Shown here: positions 16,299 to 23,974 of the stretch, piece by piece | Numbering within the stretch: position 1 is the stretch's first letter | How the letters are laid out: every line of letters begins with the position of its first letter | From: Promethearchaeota archaeon | GTDB lineage: Archaea; Asgardarchaeota; Lokiarchaeia; Sigyniarchaeales; SOKP01 | Assembly (NCBI GenBank): GCA_029838195.1 | Contig: JALGVJ010000027.1 | Coordinates: 1-49,564 of the forward strand | Length of the DNA: 49,564 nt | Direction of reading: 5' to 3' | Program-made: the position numbers and the translations under genes | The notes under the pieces: generated by a model | Told to the model about the DNA's origin: nothing | The model's database searches: none | What the model saw: only the letters and a program-made list of their open reading frames with translations

Positions 16299-17843
16299 AT
16301 GAAAAATGTAGAAAACCAAATATCGGGTGTGACCAAAAGGGGATTTTGTTGGATTTCTGATATAAATGATATTATCTTTCAAGTCAACAATGGAATTGAA
16401 GTTATTTTAGGCATATCTAAATATGAATTAATTGGATCGAATGTTCTAAAAGATTTTACTGAAGAACCTCTAAAATCCTTTCGAATCCTTTATTTAAAGG
16501 CTAAAGCTTCATTAGAAACCTTGTATTTTGATACTCTACGGCTAGAGATGCCTTCTAAAAAGACAATTTATCTTTCAGGGTGGCTCGTTCCTATGATGAA
16601 GGAGGGGAAATTTAATGGTATGATTTGTACAATGAAGGATGTGACTGAAAAGATAGAAACTTTAAAAAAATTAAGAGCTTCAAATAGAGTATTAAAGAGA
16701 AAATTGGATGAAAAGAGAGAAAAACTACGCATTTCTGAAAAAGAATATCAAGAGCTTTTTAATAATATTAATTGTGGAGTAGCGGTATACGAGGCCAAAG
16801 ATGATGGTGAAGATTTTATATTTGTGGATTTCAACTTAGCTGCAGAACGTATCGAACAAGTAAAAAAGGAAGATATTATCGGAAAAAGTATCATTCAAGT
16901 ATTTCCTGGAGTAAAAGAATTTGGACTTTTTAAGGTTTTTCAACGAGTTTGGAGAACGGGTAAACCAGAGGTACATCCTGATCGTTTATATAAGGATCAT
17001 AGAATTGAAGGATGGAGAAGAAATTATGTATACAAATTGCCTACAGGTAAAGTTGTAGCAGTGTATAGTGATGTTACTAGGCAAAAGATTTCAGAGCAAA
17101 AATTAACGAACTCTGAAAAAAGATATAAGGAAGCATATGATTTGGCTAATTTTTACAAGGATTTGTTAGCCCATGATATGAATAATATCCTTCAAGCAAT
17201 TATTTCCTCTCTAGACTATTATGAATTAATTAAGAATGCCTCTTTTGATTCAAAAGAATCGGAGAATATTATAAAGAATATTAGAACTCATACAAAAAGA
17301 GGAGCACGGTTAATATCTAATGTTAGAAAATTAGTAAAATTAGAAAAAATGACCTATAGGTTATATGGAGTCGATGTTCAAGAAGAATTGGAAAAAGCAA
17401 TTCGAAATACTATAAAATCTTTTAATGATAAGAATGTAAAAATTTCTCTCAAGAGAAAGATTCAAGACATGGAAGTTAAAGTTTTAGCAAATGATTTATT
17501 AATAGATATATTTGATAATCTTCTCAATAATGCCGTGAAATTTAATTATAATGAGAAAGAGATTATAGTAGATATAATCATTTCTGAAGTAAATATCGAA
17601 GGAATTGAATATATCAAATTTGAATTCATTGATCGAGGTATAGGCATTCCTGAAGAGCGAAAAAAAAATTTATTTATAAGGGCTTATAATAAAGACATTA
17701 GTAAAAGAAGAATGGGATTGGGGCTTTCTCTCGTTCAAAAAATTATTACAATGTATGGAGGGAAGATTTGGGTGGAAAATCGTGTTGAAGGAGATTATAG
17801 TGAAGGAAGTAATTTTATAGTGCTATTAAAAAAAGTCTCATGA
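16299..17843 (+). CDS. PAS-domain histidine kinase
   Basis: A soluble 514-residue sensor kinase without membrane segments. Order: a PAS domain at about 12-115, a coiled connector (120-150), a second PAS at about 150-262, a dimerisation/phosphoacceptor helix with H292 in AHDMNNILQ, and an ATP-binding domain from about 380 with N box (NLLNNAVKF), G1 box (DRGIGIP) and G2 box (RRMGLGLSLVQKI), ending GGKIWVENR. HDMNN in place of HELRTPL is common in archaeal and HWE-like kinases. It presumably senses a cytosolic cue through its PAS domains and phosphorylates the adjacent receiver protein. Confidence 0.93.
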   Translation: MKNVENQISGVTKRGFCWISDINDIIFQVNNGIEVILGISKYELIGSNVLKDFTEEPLKSFRILYLKAKASLETLYFDTLRLEMPSKKTIYLSGWLVPMMKEGKFNGMICTMKDVTEKIETLKKLRASNRVLKRKLDEKREKLRISEKEYQELFNNINCGVAVYEAKDDGEDFIFVDFNLAAERIEQVKKEDIIGKSIIQVFPGVKEFGLFKVFQRVWRTGKPEVHPDRLYKDHRIEGWRRNYVYKLPTGKVVAVYSDVTRQKISEQKLTNSEKRYKEAYDLANFYKDLLAHDMNNILQAIISSLDYYELIKNASFDSKESENIIKNIRTHTKRGARLISNVRKLVKLEKMTYRLYGVDVQEELEKAIRNTIKSFNDKNVKISLKRKIQDMEVKVLANDLLIDIFDNLLNNAVKFNYNEKEIIVDIIISEVNIEGIEYIKFEFIDRGIGIPEERKKNLFIRAYNKDISKRRMGLGLSLVQKIITMYGGKIWVENRVEGDYSEGSNFIVLLKKVS

Positions 17844-17892
17844 AATAGCGAAATTCGACTTAATTCTTTCCACTTATTTCAGTTATTTATTA

Positions 17893-18307
17893 GAGGTTAA
17901 GGCATTTGAGGAGGAATACAACAAGATCGAGCGTATTTACATTATTGCATTTGGTATTTTTACTTTCTTCTTTGCTCTCATCGTACATGATGGATTAACC
18001 ATTCTTTTAGATGTTCTGGCATTTCTTTTCATTCTGATCTACGTCGGTTCTGTATATATTCTTTTACTCATCAAAGTTTTTTCTACTTATAGCGTTCTTG
18101 AAGAAAAGAAATTCAAACAGCATTTTGGCCTTATCCTTTATGGCGGCATGCATTTTACTCGTATTTCTTAATTTATTATTGGATCAAGTGATCATTTTAT
18201 TCACGGGGCAAGGGTTTACACAATTATATTTTCTCAGTTGGAGTTTTGGAATATTAGCAATAATGAGAACGTATATGGGCTACATTCGTCCAAAATCAAC
18301 GGGATAG
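17893..18307 (+). pseudogene. Small multi-spanning membrane protein split by a frameshift
   Basis: Frame 1 encodes hydrophobic helices (RIYIIAFGIFTFFFALIV... and LDVLAFLFILIYVGSVYILL...) up to a stop at 18169-18171. Frame 2, starting near 18098, continues with further membrane helices (LALSFMAACILLVFLNLLL... and YFLSWSFGILAIMRTYMGY) to a stop at 18307. Joined at the A-rich run near 18099-18114, the two make one protein of about 130-140 residues with four membrane spans. No ATG, GTG or TTG is well placed for frame 1 although GAGGAGG is present at 17908-17914. Either a mutation, a sequence error or a programmed shift. Family unknown. Confidence 0.45.
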
Positions 18308-18461
18308 GAAATATTTTAGAGAAATTACTTTAGCTAAATGGGGAAAAGAAATGAGTGAGGATTTATTAGTAAAGTAACAATATATTGATATGGATAGTAG
18401 TATAAATGTTCCCCTTCATCTCCTCAATTTTAATTGTTAGAATAAAATAACTTTCTCTATT

Positions 18462-18875
18462 ATGGTAAAAGCACTACAAGATATTTGGATCTTAACGGAT
18501 ACTGGGACCACATTATTTAGCAGGGTGTTTCATGAGAAATTACCCGATCAATTTTTCGGTGCATTAATGTCTGCGCTCAATAAGTTTGCGGAAGAAATTG
18601 ATAAGGGTGGGTTATCTCATTTTCAAATGCGAAGTAAACAATTTAGCATATTAAAGCAAGAAAATTTATTATTTGTTGCTAGTTCCGATCCTAAAAAAGT
18701 GAGTGAAAAAAAAGCTTTAAATGAATTAAAAAAAATTGCGGCTATTTTTTTTAAAGAATATGGAGAAATAATAAAAAATTGGGATAATGACATTAGCGTG
18801 TTTGAAGGATTTGATAAAAAAATAGAAGAATCTTTAGAGGGGGTCTTAAAAAAGTTCCAAAAAACATTTTGGTAA
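18462..18875 (+). CDS. Longin-like small protein
   Basis: A 137-residue protein with the predicted order beta-beta-alpha-beta-beta-beta-alpha-alpha: strands in DIWILTDTGTTLFSR, helix FFGALMSALNKFAEEI, strands SHFQMRSKQFSILKQENLLFVASS, then two helices to the end. This is the arrangement of longin domains, which in eukaryotes occur in SNAREs, TRAPP subunits and GTPase-exchange complexes and are numerous in Asgard genomes. Roadblock/LC7 proteins are the main alternative but start with a helix. No membrane anchor. Next to a tail-anchored small protein and downstream of the frameshifted membrane protein. Call is from secondary-structure pattern, not a sequence signature. Confidence 0.6.
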   Translation: MVKALQDIWILTDTGTTLFSRVFHEKLPDQFFGALMSALNKFAEEIDKGGLSHFQMRSKQFSILKQENLLFVASSDPKKVSEKKALNELKKIAAIFFKEYGEIIKNWDNDISVFEGFDKKIEESLEGVLKKFQKTFW

Positions 18876-19017
18876 TTCTTTCCCTCGATTCCTTGTTTCT
18901 TTTAATTTATACAATCGAAAAAAATATAAGAGGGAAAAGATATTTTTTTATTGAATTGAATAAAAGAAATATTTCATGGATAATTTAAAAAAGAAAACCA
19001 ACGAGGAATTAAAATAG

Positions 19018-19341
19018 ATGAGAAAAAAGACACTTCCCATTGATCGTGATTCAAGTGAAGAGGAATCAAGACCAACAGCTCAAAAGGAAAAGGACAAATT
19101 AACAACTTTTCTCTTTAGTGATCCGAACGCCATGTTAAAAAGTTTAATGATACCCCGTTTTTTAGGCTCCTATCATTTAAAAGAAAAACTCGTTTCTAAT
19201 GAATTGAGCGTGGCTAACTTAGTTCAAAATAAAGTACAAATGAAACTTAAAAGCGCCGTTTACAATCCCATTACTCTGAGTTTAATCATGATTGCTTTGG
19301 CCTTTAATCTTTTCTGGTTATTCTTTTTGCTTTTCAGATAG
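19018..19341 (+). CDS. Small tail-anchored protein, unknown function
   Basis: A 107-residue protein: charged, polar residues 1-80 and one hydrophobic segment at about 87-106 (LSLIMIALAFNLFWLFFLLF) ending with a single arginine, the layout of a C-terminal tail anchor with the main part in the cytosol. No family recognised. GAGGAATTAAA precedes the ATG. It follows the longin-like gene by 142 bases on the same strand. Together they may work at a membrane, but nothing shows this directly. Confidence 0.65.
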   Translation: MRKKTLPIDRDSSEEESRPTAQKEKDKLTTFLFSDPNAMLKSLMIPRFLGSYHLKEKLVSNELSVANLVQNKVQMKLKSAVYNPITLSLIMIALAFNLFWLFFLLFR

Positions 19342-19393
19342 CAAGCTTTTCCCAACCTCTTCATTAAATGAAAACTTAAACCCTTCCCTAAAA

Positions 19394-19419
19394 CCGTGAA
19401 AAATAGTTCTTTTTCATGG
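19394..19419 (+). terminator. Hairpin after the tail-anchored gene
   Basis: CCGTGAAAAA (19394-19403) pairs with TTTTTCATGG (19410-19419) over ten positions, counting one G-U pair, around a 6-base loop. It lies 53 bases after the stop codon and is followed by T-rich sequence; a likely terminator or stabilising 3' hairpin. Confidence 0.4.
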
Positions 19420-19614
19420 TAGTGTGCTTTTTCAAGGTTCTCTTTTTTAACCTTAGTTTGTAAAATAAAACATTTTTTCTCTCCTTGAATAACGTTTAAA
19501 AATATATGGCCCGTTAATTTAAAAAAATTTTAAGAGCTTCATTTATTTTCTTACTTAAATTCATAAAATTTATGTTCATGATTTTTTTAATTAAGGTGGA
19601 AAGGTCAATAAAAC

Positions 19615-21087
19615 GTGATTTATGATGTCATTATTATTGGAGGCGGCGTAATCGGGTGTAGTATCGCTCGGACTCTTTCTAAATACAATCTAAAGATTGC
19701 ACTCTTAGAAAAAGAAGCAGATATTGCTTCAGGGACGACTAAAGCAAACTCAGGTGTTGTTCATGCGGGATATGCAGCAGAACGACAATATATTAAAAGA
19801 AACCTTTGCATTCGCGGGAATGAATTGTATACCCAAGCGGCAAAGGAATTAAATTTTCCTTTTAAACGAATTGGTTCTTTCGTCGTGGCGTTAGAGGATG
19901 AGCAAATAAAAGATTTGGAAGAAAAGAAGAAACAAGGAACGGAAGATGGAATTCCTGGCTTAGAAGTCATCTTGGATAAAAAAAAAATCTTAGAAATGGA
20001 GCCTAACTTAACGGATCAAGTCGTTGGCGTCTTACATGCCCCTTCTGCTGGAATTGTAAGCCCCTATGAATTAACCTTTGCGTTAGCAGAAAATGCTGCA
20101 ATGAACGGCGTTCAATTTTTCCGAAATCAAGAAGTCATTAAAATTTTGCATCGAGATTACGTGTTTACCATTCACGCGCGAGGCAGTATCTATAAATCTA
20201 ATAATCTAATCAATGCAGCGGGACTTTATGCGGATAAAATTTCTAAGATGCTGGGTTTGGATTATTTCTCGATTTTACCCAGAAAAGGCGAATATATACT
20301 ATTCGATAAAAATGCCCTTCAATTAAGTAAAATTTTATTTCCCATGCCCACGAAAGTTTCGAAAGGGATTTTAGTTTGTCCAACCGTTCACGGAAACATT
20401 TTTGTGGGTCCTAATGCCCAAAATATCACGGATATTGAGGATATTTCAACCACGGAAGCAGGATTAAAAGAAGTACTGGAAGGAGGAAGAACTTTAGTTC
20501 CAAACTTGCCATTAAGGGCGTCCATCAGAAATTTTGCCGGATTGCGTGCCGTACCAGATTCGTACGATTTCATTATTGATAATACCGACATTTATGGATT
20601 TATAAACGTCGCCGGCATTCTCTCGCCAGGTCTTACCTCTTGTTTTGCCATCGCAGAAAAAGTTGTTGATTATCTAGAATTGTTAGGGGTAGAGCTAAAA
20701 GTTAAAGAAAATTATAATCCTTATCGTCCAAAACCTGAACGATTCAAGGATTTTACCAAACAAGAACTCGATAAAAAAATTAAAGCAGATCCAAAATGGG
20801 GAAAAATTATTTGCAGGTGCGAAACCGTGTCTGAACACGAGATTATAGAAGCCATTCACGCCCCCGTAGGTGCTCGAACCATAGATGGCGTAAAATTCCG
20901 ATGCCGTCCCGGAATGGGCAGATGCCAGGGAGGCTTTTGCACTCCCCGCGTCGTCGAGATTCTCTCCCGTGAACTAAACATCCCTTATCATCAAATAACC
21001 AAACGAGGAGACGATACACATGTATTAGTAGGGCTCACGAAAGAATTTCTTTTAGAAGAAAATGAAAAGGAGGAAAAAGAAAAATGA
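19615..21087 (+). CDS. glpA: FAD-dependent glycerol-3-phosphate dehydrogenase, GlpA-like
   Basis: A 490-residue protein: FAD Rossmann motif IIGGGVIGCS (about 7-16) with a DAO fold to about 370, then a BFD-like [2Fe-2S] region with cysteines in ICRCETVS and the CRPGMGRCQGGFCTPR block (about 400-455). This pairing is that of anaerobic G3P dehydrogenase A subunits and their Thermotoga/Clostridium relatives. It starts with GTG and has AGGTGG upstream. The next gene overlaps by four bases (ATGA), and a third (DUF1667) follows, the standard three-gene set. It would oxidise glycerol 3-phosphate to dihydroxyacetone phosphate, or run in reverse. Substrate specificity is inferred from the operon. Confidence 0.88.
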   Translation: MIYDVIIIGGGVIGCSIARTLSKYNLKIALLEKEADIASGTTKANSGVVHAGYAAERQYIKRNLCIRGNELYTQAAKELNFPFKRIGSFVVALEDEQIKDLEEKKKQGTEDGIPGLEVILDKKKILEMEPNLTDQVVGVLHAPSAGIVSPYELTFALAENAAMNGVQFFRNQEVIKILHRDYVFTIHARGSIYKSNNLINAAGLYADKISKMLGLDYFSILPRKGEYILFDKNALQLSKILFPMPTKVSKGILVCPTVHGNIFVGPNAQNITDIEDISTTEAGLKEVLEGGRTLVPNLPLRASIRNFAGLRAVPDSYDFIIDNTDIYGFINVAGILSPGLTSCFAIAEKVVDYLELLGVELKVKENYNPYRPKPERFKDFTKQELDKKIKADPKWGKIICRCETVSEHEIIEAIHAPVGARTIDGVKFRCRPGMGRCQGGFCTPRVVEILSRELNIPYHQITKRGDDTHVLVGLTKEFLLEENEKEEKEK

Positions 21088-22397
21088 TTCAAGAAGATGT
21101 GGATGTAGTAGTAATTGGAGGGGGCGCAGCGGGATTAGCTGCAGCAATTGAGGTTAAAAAAGCAGGATTGAGCGTGCTTATCTTGGAAAGAGATAGAGAA
21201 TTAGGAGGAATTTTGCTACAATGCATTCACAACGGATTTGGAATAAAAGAATTCAAGGAGGAATTAACGGGACCCGAATATGCTCAAAGATTCATTAATC
21301 AAGTAAAAGAACTCCAAATTCCTTTTAAAATAAATACCATGGTCATAAATATCACGGGAGACAAAAAAGTGTATGCCGTCAATGAACAAGAAGGCCTCAT
21401 GGAAATAAAAGCGAAAGCCATTATCCTTGCCATGGGTTGTCGTGAGCGAACAAGAGGTGCTATTAATATTCCAGGATTTCGCCCGGCAGGAATATTCACG
21501 GCTGGGCAAGCTCAACGATTTGTGAACATGGAAGGGTATTTACCAGGACGATCAATCGTAATATTAGGAAGTGGTGATATAGGAATGATTATGGCACGCC
21601 GGTTAACTTGGGAAGGGTGCAAGGTAAAAGCTGTTGTAGAAATATTGCCGTATGTTAGTGGTTTAATGAGAAATCAAGTTCAATGCCTTGAGGATTATAA
21701 TATCCCTTTAATCACGAGCTATACGGTCACCAAAATTCACGGTAAAGATCGCGTGAAAGGCGTCACAATTAGCAAGGTTGATAGAAATTTTGACCGCATC
21801 ATTGGCTCTGACAAGTTCATTGAATGCGATACCTTATTATTATCCGTTGGACTCATTCCTGAAAATGAACTCACTTTGCAAGCAAATGCAAAATTGTCAT
21901 CAAATGGCGGACCAGTCGTAGATAATAACTTGGAAACTACCATTGAAGGTATTTTTGCGTGTGGAAACGTTCTTCAAGTTCATGATATCGTGGATCTAGT
22001 CACGGCAGAAGCAAAACGAGCTGGAAAAAATGCCGTTGAATATATTAATAAGCGATTTGGTAAGAAAATAGAAGAAAAACGCAAGATTGAGTGCGTTCCC
22101 GGAAGAAATGTGAATTATATCAAGCCCGATTACGTAAATGTTAGTGATTTTTCTAAAGATATCATATTCACGTTTCGAGTAAGAGAACCAGGGACTCGTC
22201 AATTAATTCAAGTAAAAGATCACGAAAATAACGTGATCTATAAACGGAATAAAGTACACGTGATTCCTAGCGAAATGATAGAATTAAAACTAAATCTGGA
22301 AAAAATTAGGGTAAATCCTGAATGTGACCGATTGGAAATTGAAGTCATACCTCGCCCTGAAGTATTAATTGAAGAGGAGGTAAATAATGAGAGGTGA
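21084..22397 (+). CDS. NAD(P)/FAD-dependent oxidoreductase, partner of GlpA
   Basis: A 437-residue pyridine-nucleotide-disulfide-type flavoprotein: FAD motif VIGGGAAGLAAA (10-21), the GCRER strand, a second nucleotide-binding motif IVILGSGDIGMIMARRL (about 152-168), and the ATG/FAD-ribityl type FACGNVL near 290. Residues after about 350 form an additional C-terminal domain. AAGGAGG (21067-21073) inside the glpA end serves its start. It presumably moves electrons between GlpA, NAD and the DUF1667 subunit. Confidence 0.88.
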   Translation: MIQEDVDVVVIGGGAAGLAAAIEVKKAGLSVLILERDRELGGILLQCIHNGFGIKEFKEELTGPEYAQRFINQVKELQIPFKINTMVINITGDKKVYAVNEQEGLMEIKAKAIILAMGCRERTRGAINIPGFRPAGIFTAGQAQRFVNMEGYLPGRSIVILGSGDIGMIMARRLTWEGCKVKAVVEILPYVSGLMRNQVQCLEDYNIPLITSYTVTKIHGKDRVKGVTISKVDRNFDRIIGSDKFIECDTLLLSVGLIPENELTLQANAKLSSNGGPVVDNNLETTIEGIFACGNVLQVHDIVDLVTAEAKRAGKNAVEYINKRFGKKIEEKRKIECVPGRNVNYIKPDYVNVSDFSKDIIFTFRVREPGTRQLIQVKDHENNVIYKRNKVHVIPSEMIELKLNLEKIRVNPECDRLEIEVIPRPEVLIEEEVNNER

Positions 22398-22401
22398 TTA
22401 A

Positions 22402-22797
22402 ATGATGGAAGCATGTAAAACTGACGTTATTGCCGAAATTCGATGCATCGTGTGTCCGACGGGCTGTTTGATTCAAGTAAAGAAAGATGAAGAGGGAAAT
22501 ATCACTTTTTCCGGATACGCGTGTAATCGAGGATTAGAATATGCCAAGCAAGAATTCCATGAACCAAAGAGAATTTTGACCTCGACAATGCGAGTAGAAA
22601 ATGGTTTTTTACCATTAATTCCCGTGCGATCGGATAAACCCATTTTAAAAGAAAGAATATTTGATGCGCTGAAAGAAATTGCCAAGAAAAAAGTTAAACC
22701 TCCCATACATGCAGGCGATATACTAATAGAAAATATTTTAGATTTAGGAATAAATATCATAGCAAGTCGCGATTTGGATAAAAGCCACGAGAAATAA
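22402..22797 (+). CDS. DUF1667 cysteine-containing subunit of the Glp complex
   Basis: A 131-residue protein with IRCIVCPTGCLIQV (about 12-25) and GYACNRGLEYA (about 36-46) cysteines, likely binding an Fe-S cluster, and the family phrase RILTSTMRVENGFLPLIPVRSDKPI. This matches DUF1667 proteins that always accompany the two preceding genes in bacteria. GAGGTGAT (22391-22398) overlaps the preceding stop and lies four bases before the ATG, so translation is coupled. Probably an electron-transfer subunit. Confidence 0.87.
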   Translation: MMEACKTDVIAEIRCIVCPTGCLIQVKKDEEGNITFSGYACNRGLEYAKQEFHEPKRILTSTMRVENGFLPLIPVRSDKPILKERIFDALKEIAKKKVKPPIHAGDILIENILDLGINIIASRDLDKSHEK

Positions 22798-22846
22798 GGA
22801 AGTAAAGAAAAAAATGAACCCGAAAGGGAATGTGGTCTAATCTATC

Positions 22847-23290
22847 ATGATTTATATCTTTAAAGTCCACGAGAATTTATATCTGGGAGGGTATTGGCCT
22901 GATTTCAACCTTCAAAAATTAAAAGAAATAGGCATTACCGCTATTGTTAATTTAATGGAAGAAAATTTATATGATCCTCGATCTCATGGTTTTTTTTATA
23001 AATATAAAGGATTTCCGGATGATTGGTATGTTCCGCACGAGTATTTGGACGAGATTCTAGAATTTATTGACACTCACGTGGAATTGGGAAAAGTTTTAGT
23101 TCATTGCGCTCGAGGCATTAGTAGGAGTGGGGGCGTCATCATTGCATGGTTAATGAAGAAATATCCACATTGGACCTGGCGTGATGCTCATGAATTTGTC
23201 AACCAATCGAGATTGGTTTTTCCCTCGATAGAGATCAAGGAATCAATTCTAGAGTATTTTGAGGCACGAGAAGGAAAGAGAAGGGAATGA
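22847..23290 (+). CDS. Dual-specificity protein phosphatase
   Basis: A 147-residue DSP/PTP-fold phosphatase with the P-loop HCARGISRSGG (C-x5-R, about 86-96) and a WPD-like loop region around FPDDWYVPHE (about 57-66), giving the general-acid aspartate. It removes phosphate from Ser/Thr/Tyr or from RNA/inositol substrates. An almost parallel copy follows at 23400, so a tandem duplication; the pair sits between the Glp operon and the GTPase fusion. No kinase gene is nearby. Confidence 0.9.
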   Translation: MIYIFKVHENLYLGGYWPDFNLQKLKEIGITAIVNLMEENLYDPRSHGFFYKYKGFPDDWYVPHEYLDEILEFIDTHVELGKVLVHCARGISRSGGVIIAWLMKKYPHWTWRDAHEFVNQSRLVFPSIEIKESILEYFEAREGKRRE

Positions 23291-23399
23291 TATTTGTTTT
23301 TTAAAAGAACGGGATGATGTATAAATAATTATAAAAAACTTGGTTTTTAGATTATATGATTTAATTATTAAATTTAATTTAAGTTAGAGTAGGAGAAAT

Positions 23400-23864
23400 T
23401 TGGAAGAATTGGATGACATTCATGAGGTACACGAAAATATTTATATTGGTGCGTATTGGCCGCAATTAAACTTTAAGAAAATGAAAAAATTAGGGATTCG
23501 GGCTATAATCAATGTAATGGAAGAGAGCTATTATGATCCCCGGTCAGAGGGATTCCAATACTTGCATGAGGGGTTTCCGGATAATAAAAATATCCCTCAT
23601 GAAAGCTTAGAGAAGATTTTGGACTTCATGGATTACCATCTAAGGCGAGGGAATAAGGTTCTAATACATTGCTCTCAAGGGTTATCTCGAAGTCCTGGAG
23701 TTGCTATTGCCTGGTTATTGAAAGAACATTCTGAATGGTCTTGGAATGATGCGTTTGAGCATGTTAATCGATCTAAGCAAATATTTCCTGCCATAGAAAT
23801 ACGAAAATCGATATTGGATTATTTAGAATCTATTGAAGGATATCGTAGAGAGATTAAAAAATAA
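23400..23864 (+). CDS. Dual-specificity protein phosphatase (tandem paralogue)
   Basis: A 154-residue paralogue of the preceding gene with P-loop HCSQGLSRSPG and the same FPDNKNIPHE acid-loop region. It starts at TTG with AGGAGA upstream; the N-terminus has nine more residues than its neighbour. Sequence shared with 22847-23290 extends over the full length (for example VHENIYIGAYWP versus VHENLYLGGYWP), but DNA is well diverged so the duplication is not recent. Its own leader is A/T-rich and may carry a promoter. Confidence 0.9.
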   Translation: MEELDDIHEVHENIYIGAYWPQLNFKKMKKLGIRAIINVMEESYYDPRSEGFQYLHEGFPDNKNIPHESLEKILDFMDYHLRRGNKVLIHCSQGLSRSPGVAIAWLLKEHSEWSWNDAFEHVNRSKQIFPAIEIRKSILDYLESIEGYRREIKK

Positions 23865-23974
23865 TACTTGTCATCAAGTTAATTTACATGTTTCATGATT
23901 TTTTCTATTATATTACGTGAAAAATTGATGCTCCCCTTAACTTTAGATGTAATAACAGGTTTTTTTTAAACACG

